DNA of 64,000 nt from the NCBI GenBank assembly GCA_010093705.1, contig MU006100.1, positions 465,929 through 529,928 of the forward strand, given 5' to 3'. The notes below the pieces were generated by a model. The model was not told where the DNA came from, ran no database searches, and worked only from the letters and a program-made list of their open reading frames with translations. Made by a program: the position numbers and the translations under genes. Of this stretch, positions 1-11,142 are shown in pieces. The first letter of the stretch is position 1; the number at the start of each line of letters is the position of its first letter. The stretch comes from Patellaria atrata CBS 101060 (Eukaryota; Ascomycota; Dothideomycetes; Patellariales; Patellariaceae).

Positions 1-90
1 GCGGCTTATGATAGGTGGGCGGAGAGGTATGTGGGGAAGGCAAAGTTGGAGGCGGTGGGAAGTGGGTGGTATAAGGGGGATAGGTCGTGA
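1..90 (+). CDS. 3' end of an unidentified protein gene
   Basis: Frame 1 is open from the window edge to a TGA at 88-90 and gives 29 residues beginning AAYDRWAERYVGKAKLEAVG. The composition (aromatic and charged, no low-complexity) looks like the end of a real protein. The fragment is too short for family assignment, and the start lies outside the window. It could also be a chance open stretch, since 29 codons is not significant on its own. Confidence 0.45.
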   Translation, partial: AAYDRWAERYVGKAKLEAVGSGWYKGDRS

Positions 91-612
91 TGGTGTAATC
101 TTGTGTGGGTAATGTTGTATATAAATAAAGGGGTAGATCCAATATGTATAATGCTGTAATGAGTAATCAAAGATTTTATAACTTTAGGAGCAGGGAATCG
201 ATGAACGTGCTATTGTCACAAATATGAGGGAAATGTTAAAAACAAACACTATATAAAATAACAATCATCTCGCTTATCCCGATTGAGCATCCATCGAATT
301 CTGTAGGTTCGCTGAATATCTCCAAGAGAAGGGGGGTCGAGCACAAAGATCAACCGACCTCTATCGTCTATGTAGATACGCATATAAGAGGGTACAGTAC
401 AATTGGCACGACAAGGGGAGGGATAAATATGCCACCATCCAATTCCCCCCTCATACACAGCAAAAAAACGACACGGGAGAAATACGAAATGAGTGCAAAA
501 AGACCAGCAGAAACTCGAGCCAAACCCGATGTGTCCGCAGGCAACACCAGTCCCACGACATACTCATCTCCAGACCCCTTGATCCGTCCCCTCACCTATA
601 AGTTCCAAGGAA
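91..612. other. intergenic, no gene seen
   Basis: Short frames occur on both strands but none carries a recognisable motif or clear splice structure. An AT-rich segment around 110-260 would fit the 3' untranslated region of the gene at the left edge. Confidence 0.5.
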
Positions 613-1380
613 TCAGCACCTCATAACCCGGTGGATTTTACGACAATGATCCAACATCTTGTCACGGCGGTAGAACACCTTCCAGAAATCTGGAGATGTG
701 CAGACGATATCGCGAGCACAAGAATCATGCTTCCGCATGTGGCGGTCGCGATCGATTTTCCGGGCGAAGGTGCGGAATTCGCAGCCTGGAGAGGTGCATT
801 TGAACAGGCGAGGTGGTGGGGTTTGTTACGGTGTTTTGGTAGCAGAAGGGGAATTGGTTGTGCGTGGAGTGGAGTCGGTACTTGCGGTTTCATGTGAGGG
901 AAGGGTTGGGATGGTGTAAAGAGTCGATGTCGTCGGTGATGGGTGGGTGTTGTCTAGTGTAGAGTAGGTTTGGTTGCTGTAGAGGATGTTAGGGTTTATA
1001 AATGTTTGTTCTGGGGTTCGATTCAGGACATACGCTGTGTGTGCACCAGCAGAGTGATCTAGGTTGAGCAGAAAGGGTTCAATAGTCCCAGAGCCGAGCG
1101 TTCCAGGGGGGAGCTCTATAGTTATGGGTGCTATGGGTTCTATGGAATGTGTTGGAGCTGGTTGACGATTGTCCGATGGAAGATTTGAAGGAACATGCGA
1201 TGTGCTATCAATCATGCTGTCAAGGGCCGTTTCATATGGGGCATTCGCTCCGAGTTCATGGCTAGGCGGTAGCACATGTTGTAAGCAGTCTTCGGGCGAA
1301 ATTATCGTTGCAAGGTCCAAACCAAAGTGTGATACTAAGCCTTGAAGATTATCACCGTCGAACTTGTCCCATCGAGCGCG
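613..1380 (-). pseudogene. C2H2 zinc-finger gene, interrupted
   Basis: Read on the minus strand, a Ser/Thr/Pro-rich region (about 1380 down to 829) runs in the same frame into a C-terminal C2H2 module (825-613). The first finger contains FKCTSPGCEF followed by RHMRKH (C-x4-C ... H-x3-H). A second, looser finger begins CARDIVCTSPDF and ends DHCRKIH. The two parts are separated only by an in-frame TAA at 826-828. Many Pezizomycotina proteins have this design of disordered N-terminus and terminal finger pair, probably DNA-binding. The 5' end is unclear: there is no convincing ATG in frame and stops lie just upstream of 1380, so a 5' exon may be missing or lost. It is either a pseudogene or contains an unrecognised splice; no good acceptor keeps the first cysteine pair. 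Confidence 0.6.
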
Positions 1381-2980
1381 GATGAGAATTTAGATTGAGC
1401 ATCGACTTGAGCATTATACTCCCTACCCGAGAAACTGGATGGCAATTGGATACCGGGAGTGAATTCAGTGCTCTCTTGAGGTTCGTTTGGTAACAAAGAG
1501 GAATTTTCGTACTTCCAATGAGTATCTGAACCGGTTGTGGAACGATGAAAGCAGAAGAAATGGTTCTATTGCAGTGACTGAGAGACTAGTTGAGTTCCAG
1601 ATGGGTGGACAGGATGAACCGGGACACTAAAGTGTTAGAAGAAATTTCATTACAATCAAGTCTTCGTTATGAAAACCTACCACAGGATCGGCCCACAAGA
1701 TGTCTCTACTTTGACCAGATCGCATAGACCGTAAGGACTGCATCTCTGCAGAACTGTTGATGTATCGTTGTAAAAGGTACAATTGGTCCTAAATGTTGCC
1801 GCCTTCGATTACGGTAAGTATGAATCTACGCTAACGAAGGGTTTAGTGGTTAGATGAACTTCCACTCACTCGTGCTAACGGTTCAGTACTAAAGCAACGA
1901 AAAAATACTTTATCATTGTATACTGAACCCTCAGTACGAGACATTTTGGGCCTCTGTATTGAGACTGGGTTATAGTCCTTCCAAGTATCCGGTTACGGCC
2001 AGGAACCCAATCCCACGTGCTGTAGTATCCTGTTGGATTCGTTCCCGTTTCCCTGGATTCAAATTTCTCCGGTAGATGGAGTTGTTAATCGAAAGCTCAG
2101 CCCTGATTCCGTCACAGACTATTAAGGCGAAAGTAAGGAACAACAGCGTTTGTTGATGAGAGTAATTGTTACATTCATCTAAGGAGATCAAAATCGAGGA
2201 ATAAAAATTAACTAGACCACTCTAGGGATGGAAAATATAGTCAGACAATATCCTCGTGAGATCCAGAATTGATTGACCCCTTAATCCTTAAAGATATTGG
2301 AGTAAGTGACCGAATGATCTAGGGAAGAGAGCGATGAGAATGGTAAGCTTATGCCACAGAATGAGTACCGGGTCCAGAGACAGCATATCCACGAAGTTCA
2401 GAAACGCAGAGAGCAATGACTCTGGAGCTTAACTAATTGCAAGTAAGTAATGCAGGAAGATTAGAAGCAGACTGATCCGTCCAAAGATATATTCGAGGTT
2501 CACGGCGCCCTTTAGCACTCCAATTTTGAGGGGTCGTAAATAAGGAAAAAAGGGCGCACGCCAAGAAAGAGGCAAAACGTTAACCACCTATCAAAACGGT
2601 TTATACCGTTATGTCTGCGCCCTTTTCGGTTCCGGTCAAGAGCTTCAACCTCGTAGAGATTAGAGCGGTACCTCTACCAATTCACCTTTTGATGTAGTAG
2701 CTTTTGATAGCGTTTAAGAGAAGAGAAATTTACGTCCGCTAATTAACCTTACCTTTACCGGTGTGATCCGAAATGGGATTTTGATGGGAGTACTCGACAT
2801 GACAAGACAACAGGCAAGCGTGAAATTGATCATAGTGTATATATAATGACTTGTGCAAAGTTCTTTCTTAATATATTACTGCATAAAAGGATGACCAAAT
2901 TGGGAGATAAAAGATAACGAAAGGTGTCGCAGAGCAACGAGACCCATGAAGCTAGTCGCCCTCAAGACGATTTGTCCTCT
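1381..2980. other. gene-poor stretch, degraded sequence
   Basis: No reading frame above about 75 codons and no protein motif on either strand. The sequence is moderately AT-rich. The only structured element seen is the nested inverted repeat at 2548-2626. Confidence 0.5.
2548..2626. repeat. nested inverted repeat (hairpin)
   Basis: The arms AAAAGGGCGCA (2548-2558) and TGCGCCCTTTT (2616-2626) are perfect reverse complements. Between them lies a second perfect hairpin, AACGGT (2595-2600), loop TTAT, ACCGTT (2605-2610). The 79-bp unit could be a very short MITE-like element or a structured RNA. No target-site duplication was evident next to the arms. Confidence 0.6.
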
Positions 2981-4300
2981 CTAATTACCTCTTGCTCTAA
3001 ACTCGCGCTCCATGGAACGTCCCGGGAGCGCTGGAAGCCCTTCAATCGATGTTAGCAATCATCGAGTAGTGCAGCTGCATAACATAGGGCCAAGGAGGAG
3101 AGATGACTTACATCCTTCAATATCTTCATCTACAACAGCTTTCTGCGAGCACTTGTTCATATCCGCAAACGATTGTGTCTTGAGAATAGGGCAGTTCACG
3201 TAACATTTGGAATCGAGAACCCTTTGGAGAGCATCGCCCTTCCACCCAAACATGTAGTCGCCATGGTTACCGTAGCCGAGCCTGATTGAGAATAAGACAT
3301 TACACATCGCGATACTCTAGCAGTATTACTTACGTGTCCCCAAAGCTCCAGACGAAGGGTTGAGAGCCATCTTCAGGCCACAATTTCGGATCGTTAAACG
3401 GTTTAGTGTCGAAGATAACCTCAAAGAAGAGCTGAGCTGTTCTAACTGGGTGCGAAGCCGGACAAGGGCCTCCAGACTCGAAGGTTCCGCTCTCTGGATA
3501 CGACATGTGGGCCATGTGATCGGGACTATCGAGGTTTACCCCGTCCCAACATCTTGACTTTATCAGCACACGAGTATCACCGGCGGCTACAGATACTTAC
3601 GTAGGGAATCGAAGGTTTACCATAATCCCTGCAGGACACGGTTTATCCGGGAATTCTAGAGTTTCGGGTGAACGGGTATTGATATTTTTGAGACAGGTAT
3701 AGGTAAGTTGGCGATACCTTTGGGCTTCTGCTCGTGTAGTGAAGGTGGGATTACCAATAATCATACGGAAGCCCTGAGCATTGTTAGAAAGTCTTTTGTG
3801 AGGAACAAGAATATTTTCTTCAGACACACGGGTTTAAATGCAGTGGTTTTGACCGCTTGTTGACGACTATCTTCTATGTAATAGACGGTCATCCCACCCT
3901 TTGCTGCCTCAAATCCGGAGTTGGGAATTTGTGGGACACGCTTGTATGTCCCGTTCCTGGCCTTGAAGTACAAGATGGCAGTCCAATAATTGGAGAAGTT
4001 CTCGGCAAACTGGCAGGTAGTGCAAGTAGATGATGCTGGCATATCTTTCTTAGGATCCATGGTGATATTGAATGAGTTCTATCGTATTTAGCTGTAAACT
4101 ATTCAGAGTCGATGCCAAAAGATACGCACTCCACCGATGATTTGATGCACGTGTGGCGATGGAGCCATTCCTGGGTTGACCAAGGGGTCAGTACGTTGAA
4201 CGACAAGCTGTGAGCAGCCAAATCGAAGCAGCGCATATGATGGCGTAATGAGCGCAACGGCGGCGAGGAATCCTAACTGCATCTTTATGCTTAGAGTCAT
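2981..4300 (-). CDS. secreted DUF1996-family protein
   Basis: Six exons joined by GT-AG introns of 48-72 bp: 4300-4130, 4078-3830, 3773-3601, 3552-3334, 3281-3112 and 3039-2981, giving 346 residues. The N-terminus is a signal peptide (MQLGFLAAVALITPSYA; an ATG six codons upstream at 4300 is also possible). The mature part starts with the family hallmark LRFGCSQLVVQRTDPLVNPG followed by PSPHVHQIIGG. It then shows STCTTCQF, GGMTVYYI, CWDGVNLDSPDH, LWPEDGSQPFVWS and YGNHGDYMFGWKGDALQR, all DUF1996 signature blocks in order. The last exon gives EGWLPALPGRS, matching the usual C-terminal WLxxLPG. The length fits the family core without the WSC extension some members carry. Molecular function is unknown; an extracellular or wall location is inferred from the signal peptide. 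All splice phases agree. Confidence 0.93.
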
Positions 4301-6737
4301 TGTGAAGATTAAATTAGAATCAGCAACAAACATAACATCATGGACGGCGGTCCGCTGTTCTTATGGACTCAGTGGCCGGCAAAGCACAGGAAATTGATAC
4401 GTTCTACACCTATCAGGATATTAGGAGAATTGCAATTCTAACGAATATAAAGCACTATTCAGTTCTTGTTAGTTATAGGGTCAAACTGCCGGGACTTGGA
4501 GAGCCTGAAGTGCAATATACTCGGTCTAGTCAACTTCGACATTAATATCAACGACTGTAACATCCTTCTAGCTAGCCACGAGACCTAATAGGTTTGTACA
4601 TTGAGACAAGCATTGTGCACTGACAAGGAAAAGAAGATCGTCCGCTGGGGTTTTGAATAGGGTATCATTGTCGCAGCGATACGGGTTGCATGATATCCAT
4701 GAGAAGGTCATGGAAATTCTTCCGTCTAGAAATTTGCTAAACCCGATAAGGTCCTCGATGCAGTGAGACACAAGTCTTCGAAACTTCTATCGTTTATCTG
4801 ATGTAAATGATACGTCCTGTCTGGTGGAATTGTTCACACATCCCACCGAAACAATCCGAGATCCCTGCATCTGATATATTTACTCCACTTCGTTTCACTT
4901 ACCGAACCTAGGCGAGCCTGGCAATAATAGGGATTTGACAGGATTATATATAATCGCTTCCTCTTGACAAACGAATAGTAATGAGGGATCTTGATGACCC
5001 TCGAGTTGGGAAAAGTAACATCAGGTAAAGGTACTGTACAAGTTGAAGAGATAAAAGCGAAAAGGCTTGTATTCTACGGCAACAGAAAAGGAGTGTCATG
5101 ATAAACGAAAGATATCATCGAGACATTTATAAGGCATAGACGACGAAAAACTCATAGGACTGAAGAAATGTATTAGGAGAGGATGTGATGAACAGTATGG
5201 TATTGAAGGAAGTACGAGAGCTGCGAAAGGATTCATATGTAAGCTGAGAACCGTGAGATAGAACTCTATGTTGGTGCACATTGGTCATCTAAACTTCTAG
5301 AGATAGTAAAAAGTGATGCAACCGCGTTGGTTGAGACAAATATGGTCAGACAGAAACAGATGTCATGGTGAGAAAAGATCGGCTTAATCATCGTGCGCTT
5401 AGACCATTAATTCTACTCGTACTTCCATACAAGGTTCCATTGCGATTGTGACGTTGCTCAGTTCATTTCAGCATCCTATACTTCCTGTCCATTGTAGCGT
5501 GATTAAAGTTGAATTAAACTCTAGAAAATGGTGACTCACTGCAATCGATCCCCTCAATAGCCACGCATGACCGAGCTTCCAACGCCCGTAGTTCTATACA
5601 CCTAACCTTCCTATTACGCAAACTCGTACTTTCATCGGTAGGCCCGGTGAGAAAGATATACAAAGAGACTTGGGCACTTTTCGACCAAAATCTGCTCTAT
5701 TGGATTATTTGTACGATTTCCAAGCGGTCCAGCTACCCTGCACCCCGTCGTTCATCGACAGTACCCGAGCATCTTCATTCGGACTCCTACGGTTGACTTC
5801 AAACCCTGAATTACCCCTTCTATGATATACGGACTGTTCAAGGGATGGACAATCTCAGAAGAGCGTATGTGAGAGCACATCCGCTAAGCTCGATGTCTAT
5901 ACTACTGTTGTCTACAAAGCACTCGGGATGATGGATGACAGGATCGGAAGTATATCGCTTCTGATCACGGCTAGAAATTGCGTACTGCTAAGAGAAGTGA
6001 CGTTATACCGTACTCGGGAAATTTTAGAACTGCAGCATCGAGTCTAGAGCGGCTGTAGTTTTAAGGCGGTTGGCCTTGGACAACACAACGTATTGTTCAC
6101 GGCTACAGGGGGTCTAGGAAGTCTTCTTTTTGCAATTGGATATACTCTTAACAGGTTTGCGACATATCGGACGTCGAGCTGACTGCTCTGTCACTTCTAC
6201 TCGATGATGCTTTTATCCATCGTTGTTCATGTTTGCACAGGATGAAGGAGCAGAAGTATGTAAGAGTGACCTCGTTCTCCCCTTTCTTAAGCCTTGCGAG
6301 TGGGTCACGTGATCGGAGAGAAACTATAACTCTGCTACATTTGTCTCCTCTGGAACTGCCTGATTCGGGCTTCGATGTACTGTTCTATTTTAATTACTGT
6401 GTCTCAATGTTGCTTTTCAGTCGATAATTTTTAATTCCAAGATAAACAAGGCTCAGCCTCAGCCATATCTCTTTCTCTGCCTAGATCATCATCAGGTTCA
6501 CGTCAACAAAATTAGCCTTGATAATAACCCTAGATCGTCACACAACAAAGCATATAAGTCTTGATTCCGCCTAAGAATATGTATCACGGTTGAAAATCTC
6601 ATTCAGTTTTTCGCTTTCATGGACTCATGAAGTACTTTGCTTTGCACTATCACCTGTTGTGAGATAGACAAGAATACTGAGTTCATATTCTCACATTTTC
6701 TCTTCAGCTAAGGGGTTGACCTATTACCGGCCGAATC
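4301..6737. other. gene-poor stretch
   Basis: Only short frames, none with a recognisable domain or a plausible exon chain. The part just upstream of 4300 is expected to hold the promoter of the DUF1996 gene. Nothing repetitive was identified by eye. Confidence 0.45.
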
Positions 6738-7435
6738 ATGGATCCAGATCATCCTTTAGACTGGAAACTAGAACTACCGGACTTTTCCGAGGAAATCGAC
6801 TGGGCTACTTGCGGAATCAATGAGATCTTCTCGGATACCTGTATTGCGTCGGGGGATTTACTCATGAGTCCTCATCTTGTGGATAATGCAATAGCTGTAC
6901 ATGCGGGCGAGCCCTTTGAAAATGTCGAGTTTCACTTCTACATCCGTAGTTAATCACCCTACCTACGATATGTACGATGGAGGATCTGGCCCTTGTGGGT
7001 TGGACTACTCGGATTTATCTTTGACCGACCCTCATTTACGTACCGATATAGCCCTACACGCACTAGCATCTACTACCTTCCAGATTTCTAAGAGTGATTT
7101 TCTATTAGACCGGGAGCTACCACTATCTGACCATTCAGAAGAAACCGATTGGACTACTTGCGGAATCAACAAAATCTTCTTGGGTACCTGTATTGTGTCG
7201 AGGGATTGACTCATTGATCCTCCTGTTGCAGAGAATAAAATAGCTGTACATACGGGCGAGTCCTTCGACGTGGACTTCACTTCCAGCTTCGCAGGTGATA
7301 ACCCTACCTACGGTGTGTACGATAGAGTAACTGTACCTTTTGGGTTGGAGTATCCGATCTATCGTGGAAGGACACTCATTTACATACGGATATGCCCCCA
7401 CACGCGCCGAAATCCAGCACCTTGGAGACCTCTCG
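6738..7435 (+). repeat. 349-bp diverged tandem duplication
   Basis: Unit 1 (about 6738-7086) and unit 2 (about 7087-7435) encode parallel peptides: DFSEEIDWATCGINEIFSDT against DHSEETDWTTCGINKIFLGT, and PTYDMYDG against PTYGVYDR. The shared GCGGAATCAA starts at 6811 and at 7160, an offset of 349 bp. Because 349 is not a multiple of three, the second unit is read in the next frame. Confidence 0.75.
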
Positions 7436-8520
7436 GGCTGACCCTCCTACAATAACGATACCTGTAAAAGTGAAAACCCCGCTGAAACGTGTGAAAGCGT
7501 CTCGCATACCATCACGAGCAAAGGACATATTATTTACCTTCTTTGGGCGTAGTTTCTACCCGACTAAGGTAGAGGAAGCTCCGATGGACGCAATTAAGAA
7601 AAATTCTCCTGCCCCGAAGAAGGCCTCTTTGCCTCCAAATTATTTTGCAAAACCCCGGAATGCGACCTCCTTGACAGGGCGGTCCATAGCTTCATCAGCT
7701 AGACGGTCAGCGGCATCTTCTGCTACTTCTTCGGGTGGTTTGTCGGCCGCATTGTCTGAAGCTAGCTCAGCAGCAGGTAGCTACGCAAGCGTGTCCAAAT
7801 TTGAGAGAGCACCTCACCAAGGACGTCGAATACTTGGATCAAAGATATATCCTCGGGCTAACGAATATTTGAATCGTTCGCCCGTGTCTGATGCAAAACC
7901 CAAATTCAACTGTGTGTTGTGCTACAGACCGTTCAAAACCAAGAACGACTGGAAACGACACGAAGAATTAATTTATGTGCTGTAGTACGATACATATGTG
8001 CTCTTAGCTTAAATATCCTTAAAGAGCGCTCTTCCTGGGATGCATATCCCACTCTCATACACCTCGCTTTGCCTACATATTCATCATGTGCAAAAAAAGT
8101 CCATTGGTTATAGTCGGAGAGATAATCTCTCGGCACATATTCGAAACGTGCAAAAGATCAAAATTTCAGCAGACATCAAAGAAAAAGTTCAGGGTTGGCG
8201 GGTTCCCGTAACGCTTCCACGCAATGATCCAGCACTCTAGTGTCTGTTCTGTAGTCAACAACTTCAGTCGTGGCCTAAACGAGTTCATCACGCAGCTGAC
8301 CACTTTAAGGACAGACGCGATATATCAGAGTGGCAATGGGCCACAATGGACAAAGAAATTGGCGGTTTTCTCATAACAGCACCACAGGAACACGATCCAG
8401 GCTCTTAGTACATGACTGGCGGTGTAGCTTCTTCTCGCCTCATTTCCTCGCATGTGAGCGATACTTATGGAGGACAAGAGTCAAGCCCACGTTGAGGTTG
8501 TTTAGCAGATAGTTACTCCC
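6738..8520 (+). pseudogene. degraded C2H2 zinc-finger gene
   Basis: An ATG at 6738 opens an acidic N-terminal region. Further on, a frame starting at 7392 carries a Ser/Ala-rich linker and then a finger CVLCYRPFKTKNDWKRHEE, the WKRHEE-type finger common in filamentous fungi. Downstream pieces in nearby frames resemble the rest of such a protein: KKSIGYSRRDNLSAHIRNVQ (about 8091-8150) and CLFCSQQLQSWPKRVHHAAD (about 8240-8300) followed by HFKDRRDISEW. The frame changes at the tandem duplication (6738-7435) and again before the linker. Stops interrupt it after WKRHEE, before CLFCSQ (TAG at 8238-8240) and near 8407. The parts are therefore collinear with a fungal C2H2 regulator but not translatable as one protein; short introns explain at most some breaks. 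Confidence 0.65.
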
Positions 8521-10640
8521 AGGGGCGGTATAGCAGAGTTTCAACGTAAGAGTATGGATATGTGGTCTGAAGTGGGCTCATTGGATGATGAGGTCTCCTT
8601 TTGTTCAGATAATCATTAAAGCGTCATAGTCCTGGGTCAGCGAGACTGTGCTGGCACTTGTGAAAAATGCACTCAGGGAGTATCCGCTGAAAAAAGGCAC
8701 AGGAAGCGCTCATGACTTGTATTACGTTTATCCATTATGATAGTCATTAGTAGTTACAGAATGAATACCTTTCTCGTTATTAATGCTAGTTCTAGATCAA
8801 TTGTGATATATGCTACTCTGTCGCGGGTTTTATCCCTTCGTCTTTGCCCCTTGCTAGATCAAACATATTGTCGAGGTGTACGCATGTAAAGTCAAGATCT
8901 CGATGATCTGTATACCTCGTTTGATCATATGCATATGAGTCCTCCTTACGTTCCCTTCATCCAGTATAGCAGTGTCAAAAATAGTGGGAGTAGTGAGGGT
9001 CCAGTATGGAATCTATACGGATAACTTTCTTGTACAGCTGAGAGCTCCCTATATGCTCTCCAATTCTTCGTTTACTCCGCTCGAGAATGATTTGAAGAGA
9101 AAACGTACGGTATGCTTACCTATATAAGTAAGGAATTTTCAAGGGTGAGGGTTTCCCCGTACGTTCTCACGTTAGTTTGATATTGAAGTTAGAACCCTTC
9201 CCAACCGGCAGCGAATAGTCTACTGATCTATATGGGCAGAGTATTGGTACGGCCGAGCATATGCAGTAAGCTTTCGCCTTTCTTATGACAGACTCAAAGA
9301 CAACCTCACGAGTTAGCGTATAGTAGGCAGGGTGATACGCGGAGATTATGTGTCTGAAAGGGAATTGTTTGTATATTCCTGCTTTCCTTATACAACAAAG
9401 TCAAGCACAGTTTGAAAAAAGAATGTACAGTAGACGAGTTTCTAGAATTAGGTAATCTGTACGGCCATGAGTGTCTGGTACGATCTGACCTTTCCTGTAC
9501 AGCAGAGTCAAATAAAGCCCTACATATGAGGATATAGCACCCGGATCTATGTTTTCAGCTTACGTGCGCGATTGGAAATTCTCTAATGTTCACGTGTTTC
9601 CTGTACAGTACAGTCAGGAACAGCGTCAATAAGGAGAGAACGGTAAGGTAGCATATCCACGACCAGGACCTTACAATATTCGGGAGTATATAAAAAATAA
9701 ATCGGATGATATCTGTTGATACTATGAGCTCTGGTGAAGACTGAGTTTGACCTTGTCCTTTCAATGTATGGGTCGGAAAGGGACGAGATATCCAGGATAC
9801 CAGTCAACCCATTTATAGATACTCCACGGGGGTTATTGCAGCTATGATTCTACCATGAGTGGAGGTGTACCCTACTTTACTGAGACCCGGTTCAACTTCT
9901 CATCTCGTACGACTTTTGGGGACTATATGCCTCTCCTATGATCTTAGATGTACTCTGTACGTGTAAGTTTCTTTCCTCTTAAATCCAGTACGATTTTGTA
10001 CACTCCAGTGATTGGTTAGGAGCTATGGAAGGGTATGTTTGCCTTCACCTCGAAACTGACACCCAAGAATCAAGAAGCTTTGTAAGAGAGAGATGAAAGT
10101 GCGTTTTGATTAGGGTTTTAATGCGCCGTCATTGAAGAGTAGCCAACCGTCAGGGAGTCTTTCAAACCTTAATCATTACTGTACAGTACAGAACAAGGTA
10201 CGAAGTCTCTCTCCTATATCCCTAGTTAGAGAAGAGATTTACGTAAATAAAAGTTTCCGAGTACTATTAATCAAGTAGTCAAGTCCGTTCTAGGGGTTGG
10301 AAGTGAAAGTTGCCGCCTCCTGGAACAAGTGAGGTGGTGTAGCATGGGCTGAGGCTGAACAATGCGCCTTGGCAAAAACCGCGGGAGCATCATCCGCAAC
10401 ATCTTGGCTTCTCACCTACAGTTTCAAAACCGCAGACGCGTGAGTTTCCCATCTCACTCCACGATAATCGATGTTATGATGATGTTTTTGATTCGTTTGA
10501 CAACGAATTTGAATCGCATACTTCTACCCTGTCATGGAATGTGAGCGCCACTACAAGGCCTCCTATTCGAATCAAGCTTCATCCCGCCGTCTCGACCTGC
10601 CTTTGCGTTTTTAATGAAGTCTATCACATATTCACGGCGC
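8521..10640. other. gene-poor, repeat-bearing stretch
   Basis: No credible coding frame. The interval contains the degenerate ~107-bp tandem repeat (9276-9700) and scattered TGTACAG/CTGTACA words, including TGTACAGTACAG near 9602 and 10180. It looks like decayed repetitive DNA. Confidence 0.5.
9276..9700. repeat. degenerate ~107-bp tandem repeat
   Basis: A block of the form TTTCCTGTACAGCAGAGTCA recurs with substitutions at about 9279, 9383, 9491 and 9597, i.e. spacings of 104, 108 and 106 bp. A word related to GTACGGCC lies a few dozen bases before at least two of these blocks. A weaker relative lies near 9026. The copies are diverged, so it is an old satellite-like array or a decayed multi-repeat element. 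Confidence 0.55.
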
Positions 10641-10649
10641 TTTTTCTAA

Positions 10650-11103
10650 AGGAGCATCATTGATCTTGGGGGTATCGCGTTTGAGGTTATCCCCGATGGA
10701 CATTCTTGGCTATTTTCAGACAATAGTGAACATGAGTCTCCACTTGGGGCGCTGGAACGGCGACAATTTCGCTATGGAGTACGCGTGGTCAGGTTGACCA
10801 ACATAATCTGGCCCTTGTGGTCCCCAAAGAAGGAGTTCTGCAATGAAGATGAGGCTCCAAATGGGAAGTATAGGGTCTATTCTTGGAACACTCTATGTTT
10901 CCTTAGCAGCTGCCTTTCCTTGCTCACGTTTTCTGATTTGCTTTTCCGCCCAGCTATATACCAAAGACCGTCCTACTCACATTGCTTTCATATGGTCTAT
11001 ATTCGTTAGTCTAAAAAACAATCTTTCATTCTCCGTCTTGCTGCTGGCCGGATTTATCTTGCTTGCGCTGGCCGCCTTCTTGTCCATACATTTAATTGAT
11101 TAA
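10650..11103 (+). pseudogene. possible enzyme C-terminus relic next to a membrane-segment frame
   Basis: From the TAA at 10647 a frame stays open to 11009 and contains FEVIPDGHSWLFSDN and ALERRQFRYGVRVVRLTN, then WPLWSPKKEF. The order 'xxRYGxRVxxLxx-xPLW' recalls the C-terminal part of DUF917/hydantoinase-linked proteins, but the match is weak and from memory only. An overlapping frame (10843-11103, 86 codons) holds two hydrophobic stretches (GSILGTLYVSLAAAF and FSVLLLAGFILLALAAFL). Neither has a convincing start or upstream exon. Likely decayed coding DNA; family uncertain. Confidence 0.25.
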
Positions 11104-11142
11104 CTTTATATAATTGCGCAGCATCGACATTTTCCCAACACC

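Noticed and set aside
1013-1022. Perfect RNA-polymerase-III box B word (GGTTCGATTC) suggesting a tRNA gene
   Set aside because: It lies inside the minus-strand low-complexity coding frame, no box A sits at the right distance and no cloverleaf can be drawn.
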